From NCBI RefSeq assembly GCF_910592395.1, contig NC_088315.1, forward strand, positions 5,830,501 through 5,894,500: a stretch of 64,000 bases of DNA, written 5' to 3'. Of this stretch, positions 1 to 21,600 are shown piece after piece. The position numbers were made by a program, and so were the translations under genes. How positions within the stretch are numbered: position 1 is the stretch's first letter; the number at the start of each line of letters is the position of its first letter. The notes under the pieces were generated by a model. That model had not been told where the DNA came from and did no database searches. It worked only from the letters and a program-made list of their open reading frames with translations. Origin of the DNA: Lineus longissimus. Taxonomy: Eukaryota; Nemertea; Pilidiophora; Heteronemertea; Lineidae.

Positions 1-1
1 T

Positions 2-7418
<7,417 letters not shown>

Positions 7419-10400
7419 CTGCAGGGGTGCCACCAGTATGACGAGATTGAACTGTGTATAAAGAGATAGACTGTATCGTATTTGTTGACTGCTTGTGGCA
7501 GATTTCGACGGCAATGTGCTGATTACTGAAAACTAGCGTTAAACACCATTACGTTTCAATCACACTGTTTTCACCTCCCTGTCTGCCTGCCTCTTCAGTT
7601 GCGAAGGCATTAGTTAGCAGTGCAGGGGGCATCCTCAAATACTTCAACAGGCATATTTTGGCGACGATGGCTGGTGTTGATCAAAATGAAAGGTTACAAC
7701 TTGAGTAGTGTACAACTTGAGTTTTCAGTTGATCGTGACATGCCGTTTTCCTTGTTTGACAACTGTGGCTTGCTGCCATAGGAAATTGATGTTTCTCACA
7801 TTGGTCAGGATCAGTACATTCCTGGCTTGGAAAAAGAAGGAGTGGAAAATCAAAAGGTTTGAGTTGTGTCTTTCTTAGAGCTGATCAGATGTGGAGTCCC
7901 CTTCACAGAAGAAACAGGGTTGCACGGGTTTTGTGAGGCTTTTGTAGGATGGACAGTGGATAAAACTTTGTTCTAATTGATATCATTCGCATAATCTGTG
8001 AAAATAAAATCCCCGCAATGATTTGGCTGTTTGCAGTAGCTCACCATGTTTCTGCTTGTTTTTGTTGGTAACTTTCGTTGGTTCCTTGGATCCACTTTTT
8101 TCGCGGGGGGCATTGCCCACAGTGGATCTCAAATGTTGTATTGCGTGTGCTTTACGTGTAGGCTCATACCAATCTGAGAAACTCCAGTTGACCTGGCTTG
8201 AATGATGATGACACTGAGAATCAGTTGAAGCTGATATATCAGAGGATGTTCGAAACATGGAAAATGTTTTACTTTTCTACTTCACGAAATGTGAATGTGG
8301 ATGTGAATCGATACTTCTGATGTTTGCGAGTTCTGTAAGAAATCATGATTTGGGATCTCTGGCACTGGTGTGATTAAAACTGACAATGCCATGTTGACAT
8401 TAGGTTGTACATGTACTATGCCTTGTATCGTGAAAGTTGCCATCCCTTCTCTCCATCTTCATCCTAATTTTACCCTCAGAGGTAGATGTTGAAGGGTGAT
8501 CATTTTCATTGCCAACTACAGCTGTGTGGTGTAAAAAAGTAAAATATTTTCCATGTAACTGGCCAGTCAACCAATGTGCTGTCGCAGTGTGAAACCCTTG
8601 TAAAAAAACCTACAACCTGCATGTAACTGACTACATGTTCCAAATTAAATGTGATATTTAAAGTTGTAAAAATGCAAAAAGTGTTTGTGCTATAATGGAG
8701 TTCACCTCCACCTATGCTTTAGCAGCATTTCTTGGTATTTTAGGAAGTTACGAAATCTGCAGAGTTTATGAGCACCATTTAAAGTTTTGGAGCTAGATAC
8801 AAAATCTGGGCTGGAGAATTTGACTAGTCAAGTTTACCAAACAACCTGATGGTGTTATTTGGCCAGGGGCCACTGGTTCCATTTGCGAATACATTACTCA
8901 AGAATTCTTTGTTTGAAGTACAACAGTCCTACTGACTATGCCTTCAACATGTGAATGATGGTTCCTTCAAAGTTCTTTAGAAAACATGCTTTTGTTGGAA
9001 ACCTTCTGAAAACCTTCCTAAAATAACAAGAGATGGTCCTTTCTCACCGTATGTTATGGTGTTGGCTAAGCCCATGTAATTAAATTGTAATTGTTGGTGA
9101 TCTACACAAATATATTCATGTAAATTTTTAGTATCTGTATATAAAGTATATATAGCACTTGTTTTTTTGTTGAAGGGGTTTGGGGTTGTGGTGTATAATC
9201 CCTGCCATAACTGTTTTAATTTTCTGTGCATTCCCATCCCTCGCAATGAGTCTTATCGACTTGCAATGGCTTTGTGCTAAATTCACCTGTATTGAAAATC
9301 TATTTTTGCTTATAGCCAATCTCAGTGAACAGAAGAAGACTACCGTAACCATGCAGACATGCATTTCTTAAAAGGGATAAAGATTCAAAACCATCTTTTT
9401 TCTTTCCTCTTGAATTCGTATTCTAATGTGTCTGTGTGCTTTATACTAATACAGCTGATGCATATATTGAGAACATTTAAAATAGTTGTACATTTGTGAA
9501 AAGTCTGTTGAGGTACAAAATATAGTTTTGAGAAGTACTGGACAAATCCTGCTGATTTTCTGTACTGGAGTTTGGAGTGTAAATTTCCAAGATACTACTA
9601 TAGTCTGTGTCGAATATTATGATTTAACAAATTTCAATAGGCAACTGAAGATGGGTGGAAACTTTGTGTTTAATATTGTAAAGTTGTATAAAATACAAGG
9701 TCGAAGTCACTTAATACCTGTTGTGATACACTTTATAAGTACATGTAATCTGATCTGAATCCTTTCTTTAAATATTTCCTCAAAACCAGAAATTGAGGAA
9801 ACATCAAATTACTTGAGTACATGTATGTTTTTCTGTTCCTTTTAGAAGTAATTATTTCACAGTTCTTGCTTGTTGATGGTTGTTCAGTTGGAGTCCAATA
9901 CCGCATGCCTTATCGTGTAATACTGAAAAAGTTGGGTCGAAATATTCAAACAACTTCTTTCTTCTGGAGTTGCAGAACTTTCAAAGGATTCTAGTTGATA
10001 TACATGTCCTGAGAATGGTTTATTACAGAAAATACTACGATGTAAAAGTCATGGAAGGGTAGAGATGTCAGACTTGGTTCAAGGTTTGAAAATGGGTCTG
10101 GTTGCAGCTTTGACCTTGACGATGAAGAACTGAATACATGTAAGGAGCGCCTTGATACCCTGAGTGCTCTGAAACTGAACTTGGTCAGTGAAAAAAAGCA
10201 CCAAATAGAAGACACCATTATAAAGTGTGAATGACCCGTCCCTCCCTTGTCTTGATGAAGGAGTACATCCAGTGGCTGCATACTTTGGGCACTAGGACAA
10301 ACGCTTGTTGAATAGCCCACCACCACCTTAGCCCTGTGAAATCCCAATCTTCAGAAGTAAACTTTGAAGTGTTGGGTTTTTGGTCTCGTACAAGTTGAGG

Positions 10401-11813
10401 ACTCCTGTGATCAATGTACCAATTTGTTGTCCTTTCAATATATGAATATTTTGTGGCATTTTCCAGCACTGAATCGCAGTCTCTTCCCTTTTGCCAATGA
10501 TCGAGTGTGTTTCTGTCGTTGTGTTGCCAATTTAAACGGACAGGTGCACATTTCAGAAGGCATTGTGGTTGAGTTGGATTGCATTCTATTGATGTTATAC
10601 TTGTCCCTATATCATACTGATACAGATTATAAATGTTTCTTTTTAGCCAGCATAGCCTGCTTATACCGATGTGTTTGTGCAGTTGTTGTTGTTAAGTACA
10701 TGTAGGCTGACATCCGCAGCAATTGTGACCATTTCTGCAAACTAGTTCTGCTGCATGGGTCCAGTATTTTAAAGGCTAAAAGATTCCTAGACTCATCATC
10801 CAAAAAGACAATGAAGGTCATGAATCTTGAAGATATGCTGATGATATGGCTCCAAGTTATAAACAATTTTGAGCTGCATGTACTAGCACTGTTTCACTTC
10901 ATCACATGATTAAACAGAATCTCATTTGTAATTGAAGTAAGGAAGGTTAACTTCATCATGTGCAGTGCTTGGGTGGAAGTTCAAAACAGACAGACTGTGT
11001 TCTTTACAGGCAATTCAAAATAGGGGTATTATGGTGAAGGAAATGTCAACAGGCTCAAAAACATTTTGACAACTTTATTACAATGTTGGAGTTGTGTTGT
11101 GTCTGTTCTATAAATTCTTAACTGAAGTGGGGAGAAATGGAATATGCAGAAGTTGCTACTCTCGTTCTGTGCCATATGTTGTTGGAGCACCAAAAAAGTT
11201 ATTCATGTGATGCCTGCTGGTCAATATAAAGACAAGGCGTGTCTAAAATCTTAAATTTGGCAGAATTACAATATTATAATGAGTTGAAATGTAAAAGTAG
11301 AGTTTTTGTGATCAGTTTTGTGATATGCTTCTTATCTTTTCATGGCTTGTAAAACCACTTACTTTTCTGCGATTTGTCGTGTTTATACAGTTATCCCTAG
11401 CTAAAAGAATTGATAAAGATTAGTCTTTGTTAATTCTTGCTAGCTATACTTTCAATAGGCTTCTGTCCCAAGGTTGGCAATAGCGACAGATGACTGTAGA
11501 AAAGTAACTTGATGATAGAAATCGTCATCGAGAATTTATCGTACATGTATAATCAAAAATCGGAAAATTTTGCTGTGAAATATTTGTGACAAAATTCTTG
11601 TTGCTGGTACTATTCACGGTTGTGATCCAGACTGATAATATATACACCAGTTTTATGAGCCACAAAAGAGTCACCAGAATCCTTTGTAGTGGCTGATTAC
11701 TGATTATAATAATAATGATAATATTTAGTTCTTAAATGGCGCTTTTCCAGGTTTCTCTGCTCAAAGTACTTTTGGGATACCATTATTATTACCTGGTGTC
11801 CACAGAAATCAAT

Positions 11814-11814
<1 letters not shown>

Positions 11815-11845
<31 letters not shown>
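11815..11845 (+). repeat. Poly-G tract, 31 G
   Basis: Uninterrupted run of G on the + strand. Similar runs lie at 13544-13564 and 35714-35730, also G on the + strand. Such runs are replication- and assembly-prone, so the length is uncertain. Confidence 0.95.
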
Positions 11846-11847
<2 letters not shown>

Positions 11848-12278
11848 CGAGGGGCAACCAGAAGGCCAAGCAGTGACACTACATTACACTTGGAGAATAA
11901 CAGTACAGACAGTGACTTGCTCCACAACGACTATTGTTTGGTCAACCAGATAGAGCCTCTTTTTGGAAAGAATCGAATTTCAGTATTGTTCTTCCTAAAG
12001 AGAAGTCTTTATTTTCTAGATAACGAGTTTGTTCTTGGAGGTTTGGAGATTGTATTTTTGAGTTGAGGTGTGTTTCTTTTTCTAATTGTACTAATCCTTG
12101 TGGTGTTTCCAACGTCTCCTTGTGCTCTGGTTACCATGATTACAGAATGTCAAGCCTGTGCTTGGCTCGTGTGGCTTTTGCACTTGAAATAAAAAAATCT
12201 TTAAAAATTTGAAAACCTGAACAGCTATGGAGGTATGAATGTATAAGAGGTATTGATGTAAAAATTCACGCAATTTTA

Positions 12279-12284
12279 AATAAA
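12279..12284 (+). terminator. Candidate distal polyadenylation signal (AATAAA) of STK38
   Basis: AATAAA in an AT-rich context, 4.9 kb after the STK38 stop, just before the sequence changes to a repeat-rich region. Assignment is positional inference only. Confidence 0.3.
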
Positions 12285-12535
12285 CTGTATAAAGTGAAAC
12301 TTATTTTGATTTCGGTTGTTTGTGATTTCTTCCTGTGGGCCTTGCTGTGTGTCGCTATGCGATATTGTAGGGGTGCCCATCATTGGCTAGGGAGGAGACA
12401 ACTTATCACAAGATACACGTTTTTCGCTTGTGTACAAGGAATCTCAGTTTAAAGCTGCGTATACATAGACATAAGTCGCGTTTTTATGTGGGTACCAACT
12501 TGGTTACAAATTATGGCCTCAAAATAGTGGTGCGC

Positions 12536-12760
12536 TCTCGTGGTAGAAAATGGAACTGAAATCTTCGTCCAAAACATTCAGTTTAACTTTCTACCGCTAG
12601 ACGACACTACTGTTGCCTAAGTCAACGCAACGACACTACTGTTGCCTAAGTCAACGCAACGGTAGTGTCGTCTCGTGGTAAAAAATGGAACTGAAATCTT
12701 CGTCCAAAACTTTCAGTTTAACTTTCTACCGCTAGGCGGCATTACTGTTGCCTAAGTCAA
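12536..12760. repeat. Compound tandem and inverted repeat, 135-bp period
   Basis: The block starting TCTCGTGGTA at 12536 is repeated from 12671, including TGGAACTGAAATCTTCGTCC and CTTTCTACCGCTAG. The first copy also contains a 29-bp exact tandem duplication (12602-12630 and 12631-12659), followed by an inverted copy of its first bases (GGTAGTGTCG versus CGACACTAC). The ends of each unit (GTGGTAGAAA / TTTCTACCGC) are themselves inverted, suggesting a MITE-derived palindrome that was then tandemly duplicated. Confidence 0.8.
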
Positions 12761-14167
12761 TTTCCTATGAAATTGACCATGCCTTCAGAGTTTCTTATAT
12801 GCCAGTATACCAGCATTACCAATGATGGGGAGTTAATGGGCCCTTTAGCTATACTTCCATGCGCTAGGCTTGTAAACAACCTACACAGATCTACCATTCT
12901 TGATCCTTTTCTTCTTTCACTTTCGAAGGCGGTTGTGATGATGATGATGATTTTATGGTAAGACTTTTTGACAGTGGAACTTACCTCAGCAAACACCTCT
13001 CTGTTGAGAACACTAGTTTTAGTGCCAACGTGGTAGTTTCCATTAAATTTGACCTCTCTAATCAGGACACCTCTAGGACAGCACTTGTCAGTCCCAAGAG
13101 TGTCCTTGATAGAGCGGTTCTACTATACTCCTTTATTTTTGTTCCCCAATCCATTGCTGTACTTGCCACTCCAGAGCCAAACAGGCTAGGGACTCCAATA
13201 CAGTCCCTCTTGTCATCCTGATTGGCCTTCCTCTATGTACCAGGCAATAAGACAAGGCCTGTCCATTGCGTCTGGAGTGTTAATGGGGCATCTGAAGCTA
13301 ATAATTAGAATTAAGCACTCCAAGCAAATGGATTTACTAGCTCTTCTACTGTATTAGAGAGGACCGAGGGCTTCACTTCCCTCCAAGGGACGATGTCACA
13401 ACCTACTCAACACCAGCTTTAGCATGGGCTAACCAGAGGTTGTGAATTTGTCCCTATCAACCTGTTTGCATGGCATGTCCATTGCATCTGGAGTGTTAAT
13501 GGGGCATCTGAACAAAGGGCTGCTTATGTAGTATGTGCATTCTGGGGGGGGGGGGGGGGGGGGGTAAGAATAAATTTCTCCTTGGACAGTCAGACAGCTA
13601 GACCATAATCACTGGTTGTGACTTTGTCCCTGTGGCATATACTGTGTCCTAATCAGATTCATCAGTGTCCTATACAGGTTGTGCCATTGTCCAAGTCATG
13701 CCATCAGATCAAACCAAACTTTAAAGTGGTGAAATTCAAGGACACCTATGCATGAACAATACAGGACCACATTTTCCTGGCATGAGAGAAATGACTCTCA
13801 AGTGACATCTCTGTAGATTCTTGAAATGCTATACTTTTCAGAGCATTACATGTACTAGTTTGCTTATTCAGAGGAAAGCATTTCTTCAGCTTATTTATTT
13901 AGTTTCTTCTACAGCTCTAATCTAACAATGTAACGCCATAAACACTAAAGCAAACTAAATGACACTTGCATAGTTTACAATTTTATTCTTAATTGAAATT
14001 TACAACAATGACAGGTTGTAGGCCTAGCCTGCTCGTAGTAAAAGTGAACCGCCGAACTGACCAGAGTGATTATGATCTCCAGTAGAAGACCAACATCAGG
14101 GAGCATCAGGACTCCATCAGACTGTTCTTTCTGCCCATGAGATGCAAGATAAAACGAGCATTGAGCA
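12761..14167. other. Non-coding sequence between STK38 and the satellite array
   Basis: Contains a GAT microsatellite near 12936 and a 36-bp segment at 13261 repeated at 13477 (one mismatch). It also has degenerate GGTTGTGA-TTTGTCC motifs near 13438 and 13612 that resemble the minisatellite at 34.6-35.1 kb. No gene is supported. Confidence 0.6.
13544..13564 (+). repeat. Poly-G tract, 21 G
   Basis: Uninterrupted G run on the + strand, 0.6 kb before the satellite array. Confidence 0.95.
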
Positions 14168-14981
14168 CACGAATTTATAAATGACATGTAAGAGTAAACA
14201 GTTTGAAGGAATGCCACATAACTATCAGGTATTTTCCCTCTGGACTGGTGACAATCAGACTGGCCTGAAATTCTCTTCATCGACCACTCCTCAGTGGAAA
14301 TGAATCCAACAAAAAATGGGGTCATTGTATACAGTGGTACTGTATTACCCCGATGAGAAGCACTTTACTGATGTCCCCCACTCTCAGCTAAGATATTTGT
14401 GCGCGTACCGGTTTGTCTACGGGCTGAAGTTGACGATGTACTCCTGACGGAGCCATTGGGTGCTTCGCCCGCTCATTGACCGAGGCATGGTGACCTGGAG
14501 ACAGTGACCGGATTAGCACTAGCTGGTCGAAGGACACTTCACAGGGCGTCAATTCGCAACTTCTCATCATTTTTAAGGCACGACCCATTCACGTGGACCA
14601 AGTTTTACCCACAAACCTACTCCTTACATAGCGTGGGGTACCAACCCACCGCAGATTCAGGAGTGTGCAATGGTTTATGAATATCCTACACCCAATTGTG
14701 CTGCCCATTCGCAATAGGTTTAACCACCGTCATGAACCCCTGACATTGCCATCTCTCAGACAGTAACAGGCAATGGTGCAATCTGGCTGCAAATTTTTCC
14801 CAGAGGGGCGGGATAATGATTATTTCAGACCGATCAGAGTGTCACAAGTTCAGAGCGAAATCACCCGACAGTTACATGGAGTTGCATCAAAATGCAGACT
14901 CTTCATTTCATTTGTAAATAGGCATCGATTATTTTTGTTACATTCAATGGACCCAGTCCTACAATCTCTGGAAAAGCCAAG

Positions 14982-15361
14982 TCTGCACATAATTACTCGT
15001 ATGCAGATTTGCCCGCAAGGCAGAACAGACCTGAACATTGCCACTGCTTTAGGAGTGTAGCAACGATATTGCTTCAAAGCAAGAAATAAATCTGCACATA
15101 TTTACTGGTATGCAGATGAGCCAGCAAGGCATCAAAACCTTCGTAAGCCCTTAATGAGCAACTAATTCATAAAATTACAAACAGGATTTATCTTGCAACT
15201 GTACTGCTCCAAAAAAAAGAGCCAAGTCTGCACATAATTACTGGTATGCAGATATGTCATCGAGGCAGGCAAGACCTGAACACTGCCACTGCTTCACAAG
15301 TGTAGCAGTGATATTGCTTCAAAGCAAAACTTAAGTCTGCACATAATTACTGGTATGCAGA
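14982..15361 (+). repeat. Internal sub-repeats of the satellite monomer (four hairpin boxes), first copy
   Basis: Each monomer contains four copies of a 26-bp box starting TCTGCACATA and ending TATGCAGA. In the first monomer they start at 14982, 15091, 15227 and 15336, with spacings 109, 136 and 109 bp. The outer six bases (TCTGCA/TGCAGA) are perfect inverted complements, so each box can fold. Flanking blocks (GAACA-TGCCACTGCTT, GTGTAGCA-GATATTGCTTCAAAGC) also repeat, so the monomer grew by duplicating a ~109-bp precursor twice. Confidence 0.9.
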
Positions 15362-15622
15362 TGTGCCTGTTCGACAAAAAGACCCTGAACACTACCGAGC
15401 AACACTAATTTACAATTGACATGAAAGAGTATACAGTTTGAGGGAAAGCCACATAACTATCAGGTATTTTCCCTCTGGACTGGTGACAATCAGACTGGCG
15501 CGAAACTCTCATTATCGACCACTCCTCAGCGGAAATGAATCCAACAAAAAATGGGGTCATTGTATACAGTGGTACTGTATTACCCCGATGAGAAGCACTT
15601 TACTGATGTCCCCCACTCTCAG

Positions 15623-18600
15623 CTAAGATATTTGTGCGCGTACCGGTTTGTCTACGGGCTGAAGTTGACGATGTACTCCTGACGGAGCCATTGGGTGCTT
15701 CGCCCGCTCATTGACCGAGGCATGGTGACCTGGAGACAGTGACCGGATTAGCACTAGCTGGTCGAAGGACACTTCACAGGGCGTCAATTCGCAACTTCTC
15801 ATCATTTTTAAGGCACGACCCATTCACGTGGACCAAGTTTTACCCACAAACCTACTCCTTACATAGCGTGGGGTACCAACCCACCGCAGATTCAGGAGTG
15901 TGCAATGGTTTATGAATATCCTACACCCAATTGTGCTGCCCATTCGCAATAGGTTTAACCACCGTCATGAACCCCTGACATTGCCATCTCTCAGACAGTA
16001 ACAGGCAATGGTGCAATCCGGCTGCAAATTTTTCCCAGAGGGGCGGGATAATGATTATTTCAGACCGATCAGAGTGTCACAAGTTCAGAGCGAAATCACC
16101 CGACAGTTACATGGAGTTGCATCAAAATGCAGACTCTTCATTTCATTTGTAAATAGGCATCGATTATTTTTGTTACATTCAATGGACCCAGTCCTACAAT
16201 CTCTGGAAAAGCCAAGTCTGCACATAATTACTCGTATGCAGATTTGCCCGCAAGGCAGAACAGACCTGAACATTGCCACTGCTTTAGGAGTGTAGCAACG
16301 ATATTGCTTCAAAGCAAGAAATGAATCTGCACATATTTACTGGTATGCAGATAAGCCAGCAAGGCATCAAAACCTTCGTAAGCCCTTAATGAGCAACTAA
16401 TTCATAAAATTACAAACAGGATTTATCTTGCAACTGTACTGCTCCAAAAAAAAGAGCCAAGTCTGCACATAATTACTGGTATGCAGATATGTCATCGAGG
16501 CAGGCAAGACCTGAACACTGCCACTGCTTCACAAGTGTAGCAGTGATATTGCTTCAAAGCAAAACTTAAGTCTGCACATAATTACTGGTATGCAGATGTG
16601 CCTGTTCGACAAAAAGACCCTGAACACTACCGAGCAACACCAATTTACAATTGACATGAAAGAGTATACAGTTTGAGGGAAAGCCACATAACTATCAGGT
16701 ATTTTCCCTCTGGACTGGTGACAATCAGACTGGCGCAAAACTCTCATTATCGACCACTCCTCAGCGGAAATGAATCCAACAAAAAATGGGGTCATTGTAT
16801 ACAGTGGTACTGTATTACCCCGATGAGAAGCACTTTACTGATGTCCCCCACTCTCAGCTAAGATATTTGTGCGCGTACCGGTTTGTCTACGGGCTGAAGT
16901 TGACGATGTACTCCTGACGGAGCCATTGGGTGCTTCGCCCGCTCATTGACCGAGGCATGGTGACCTGGAGACAGTGACCGGATTAGCACTAGCTGGTCGA
17001 AGGACACTTCACAGGGCGTCAATTCGCAACTTCTCATCATTTTTAAGGCACGACCCATTCACGTGGACCAAGTTTTACCCACAAACCTACTCCTTACATA
17101 GCGTGGGGTACCAACCCACCGCAGATTCAGGAGTGTGCAATGGTTTATGAATATCCTACACCCAATTGTGCTGCCCATTCGCAATAGGTTTAACCACCGT
17201 CATGAACCCCTGACATTGCCATCTCTCAGACAGTAACAGGCAATGGTGCAATCCGGCTGCAAATTTTTCCCAGAGGGGCGGGATAATGATTATTTCAGAC
17301 CGATCAGAGTGTCACAAGTTCAGAGCGAAATCACCCGACAGTTACATGGAGTTGCATCAAAATGCAGACTCTTCATTTCATTTGTAAATAGGCATCGATT
17401 ATTTTTGTTACATTCAATGGACCCAGTCCTACAATCTCTGGAAAAGCCAAGTCTGCACATAATTACTCGTATGCAGATTTGCCCGCAAGGCAGAACAGAC
17501 CTGAACATTGCCACTGCTTTAGGAGTGTAGCAACGATATTGCTTCAAAGCAAGAAATAAATCTGCACATATTTACTGGTATGCAGATGAGCCAGCAAGGC
17601 ATCAAAACCTTCGTAAGCCCTTAATGAGCAACTAATTCATAAAATTACAAACAGGATTTATCTTGCAACTGTACTGCTCCAAAAAAAAGAGCCAAGTCTG
17701 CACATAATTACTGGTATGCAGATATGTCATCGAGGCAGGCAAGACCTGAACACTGCCACTGCTTCACAAGTGTAGCAGTGATATTGCTTCAAAGCAAAAC
17801 TTAAGTCTGCACATAATTACTGGTATGCAGATGTGCCTGTTCGACAAAAAGACCCTGAACACTACCGAGCAACACTAATTTACAATTGACATGAAAGAGT
17901 ATACAGTTTGAGGGAAAGCCACATAACTATCAGGTATTTTCCCTCTGGACTGGTGACAATCAGACTGGCGCGAAACTCTCATTATCGACCACTCCTCAGC
18001 GGAAATGAATCCAACAAAAAATGGGGTCATTGTATACAGTGGTACTGTATTACCCCGATGAGAAGCACTTTACTGATGTCCCCCACTCTCAGCTAAGATA
18101 TTTGTGCGCGTACCGGTTTGTCTACGGGCTGAAGTTGACGATGTACTCCTGACGGAGCCATTGGGTGCTTCGCCCGCTCATTGACCGAGGCATGGTGACC
18201 TGGAGACAGTGACCGGATTAGCACTAGCTGGTCGAAGGACACTTCACAGGGCGTCAATTCGCAACTTCTCATCATTTTTAAGGCACGACCCATTCACGTG
18301 GACCAAGTTTTACCCACAAACCTACTCCTTACATAGCGTGGGGTACCAACCCACCGCAGATTCAGGAGTGTGCAATGGTTTATGAATATCCTACACCCAA
18401 TTGTGCTGCCCATTCGCAATAGGTTTAACCACCGTCATGAACCCCTGACATTGCCATCTCTCAGACAGTAACAGGCAATGGTGCAATCCGGCTGCAAATT
18501 TTTCCCAGAGGGGCGGGATAATGATTATTTCAGACCGATCAGAGTGTCACAAGTTCAGAGCGAAATCACCCGACAGTTACATGGAGTTGCATCAAAATGC

Positions 18601-21600
18601 AGACTCTTCATTTCATTTGTAAATAGGCATCGATTATTTTTGTTACATTCAATGGACCCAGTCCTACAATCTCTGGAAAAGCCAAGTCTGCACATAATTA
18701 CTCGTATGCAGATTTGCCCGCAAGGCAGAACAGACCTGAACATTGCCACTGCTTTAGGAGTGTAGCAACGATATTGCTTCAAAGCAAGAAATAAATCTGC
18801 ACATATTTACTGGTATGCAGATGAGCCAGCAAGGCATCAAAACCTTCGTAAGCCCTTAATGAGCAACTAATTCATAAAATTACAAACAGGATTTATCTTG
18901 CAACTGTACTGCTCCAAAAAAAAGAGCCAAGTCTGCACATAATTACTGGTATGCAGATATGTCATCGAGGCAGGCAAGACCTGAACACTGCCACTGCTTC
19001 ACAAGTGTAGCAGTGATATTGCTTCAAAGCAAAACTTAAGTCTGCACATAATTACTGGTATGCAGATGTGCCTGTTCGACAAAAAGACCCTGAACACTAC
19101 CGAGCAACACTAATTTACAATTGACATGAAAGAGTATACAGTTTGAGGGAAAGCCACATAACTATCAGGTATTTTCCCTCTGGACTGGTGACAATCAGAC
19201 TGGCGCGAAACTCTCATTATCGACCACTCCTCAGCGGAAATGAATCCAACAAAAAATGGGGTCATTGTATACAGTGGTACTGTATTACCCCGATGAGAAG
19301 CACTTTACTGATGTCCCCCACTCTCAGCTAAGATATTTGTGCGCGTACCGGTTTGTCTACGGGCTGAAGTTGACGATGTACTCCTGACGGAGCCATTGGG
19401 TGCTTCGCCCGCTCATTGACCGAGGCATGGTGACCTGGAGACAGTGACCGGATTAGCACTAGCTGGTCGAAGGACACTTCACAGGGCGTCAATTCGCAAC
19501 TTCTCATCATTTTTAAGGCACGACCCATTCACGTGGACCAAGTTTTACCCACAAACCTACTCCTTACATAGCGTGGGGTACCAACCCACCGCAGATTCAG
19601 GAGTGTGCAATGGTTTATGAATATCCTACACCCAATTGTGCTGCCCATTCGCAATAGGTTTAACCACCGTCATGAACCCCTGACATTGCCATCTCTCAGA
19701 CAGTAACAGGCAATGGTGCAATCCGGCTGCAAATTTTTCCCAGAGGGGCGGGATAATGATTATTTCAGACCGATCAGAGTGTCACAAGTTCAGAGCGAAA
19801 TCACCCGACAGTTACATGGAGTTGCATCAAAATGCAGACTCTTCATTTCATTTGTAAATAGGCATCGATTATTTTTGTTACATTCAATGGACCCAGTCCT
19901 ACAATCTCTGGAAAAGCCAAGTCTGCACATAATTACTCGTATGCAGATTTGCCCGCAAGGCAGAACAGACCTGAACATTGCCACTGCTTTAGGAGTGTAG
20001 CAACGATATTGCTTCAAAGCAAGAAATGAATCTGCACATATTTACTGGTATGCAGATAAGCCAGCAAGGCATCAAAACCTTCGTAAGCCCTTAATGAGCA
20101 ACTAATTCATAAAATTACAAACAGGATTTATCTTGCAACTGTACTGCTCCAAAAAAAAGAGCCAAGTCTGCACATAATTACTGGTATGCAGATATGTCAT
20201 CGAGGCAGGCAAGACCTGAACACTGCCACTGCTTCACAAGTGTAGCAGTGATATTGCTTCAAAGCAAAACTTAAGTCTGCACATAATTACTGGTATGCAG
20301 ATGTGCCTGTTCGACAAAAAGACCCTGAACACTACCGAGCAACACCAATTTACAATTGACATGAAAGAGTATACAGTTTGAGGGAAAGCCACATAACTAT
20401 CAGGTATTTTCCCTCTGGACTGGTGACAATCAGACTGGCGCGAAACTCTCATTATCGACCACTCCTCAGCGGAAATGAATCCAACAAAAAATGGGGTCAT
20501 TGTATACAGTGGTACTGTATTACCCCGATGAGAAGCACTTTACTGATGTCCCCCACTCTCAGCTAAGATATTTGTGCGCGTACCGGTTTGTCTACGGGCT
20601 GAAGTTGACGATGTACTCCTGACGGAGCCATTGGGTGCTTCGCCCGCTCATTGACCGAGGCATGGTGACCTGGAGACAGTGACCGGATTAGCACTAGCTG
20701 GTCGAAGGACACTTCACAGGGCGTCAATTCGCAACTTCTCATCATTTTTAAGGCACGACCCATTCACGTGGACCAAGTTTTACCCACAAACCTACTCCTT
20801 ACATAGCGTGGGGTACCAACCCACCGCAGATTCAGGAGTGTGCAATGGTTTATGAATATCCTACACCCAATTGTGCTGCCCATTCGCAATAGGTTTAACC
20901 ACCGTCATGAACCCCTGACATTGCCATCTCTCAGACAGTAACAGGCAATGGTGCAATCCGGCTGCAAATTTTTCCCAGAGGGGCGGGATAATGATTATTT
21001 CAGACCGATCAGAGTGTCACAAGTTCAGAGCGAAATCACCCGACAGTTACATGGAGTTGCATCAAAATGCAGACTCTTCATTTCATTTGTAAATAGGCAT
21101 CGATTATTTTTGTTACATTCAATGGACCCAGTCCTACAATCTCTGGAAAAGCCAAGTCTGCACATAATTACTCGTATGCAGATTTGCCCGCAAGGCAGAA
21201 CAGACCTGAACATTGCCACTGCTTTAGGAGTGTAGCAACGATATTGCTTCAAAGCAAGAAATGAATCTGCACATATTTACTGGTATGCAGATAAGCCAGC
21301 AAGGCATCAAAACCTTCGTAAGCCCTTAATGAGCAACTAATTCATAAAATTACAAACAGGATTTATCTTGCAACTGTACTGCTCCAAAAAAAAGAGCCAA
21401 GTCTGCACATAATTACTGGTATGCAGATATGTCATCGAGGCAGGCAAGACCTGAACACTGCCACTGCTTCACAAGTGTAGCAGTGATATTGCTTCAAAGC
21501 AAAACTTAAGTCTGCACATAATTACTGGTATGCAGATGTGCCTGTTCGACAAAAAGACCCTGAACACTACCGAGCAACACCAATTTACAATTGACATGAA

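Larger units (their letters stand above)
7419..12300 (+). other. Probable STK38 3' UTR and downstream sequence
   Basis: No convincing coding sequence follows the STK38 stop at 7416-7418. AATAAA hexamers on the + strand lie at 8003-8008, near 12186 and at 12279-12284. If the last is used the 3' UTR would be about 4.9 kb; transcript data are needed to choose. Short ORFs here have no motif or splice support. Confidence 0.5.

Noticed and set aside
11697-11927. Proline-rich minus-strand frame
   Set aside because: Produced by the poly-G tract. The same applies to the proline/glycine frames around 35714-35730.
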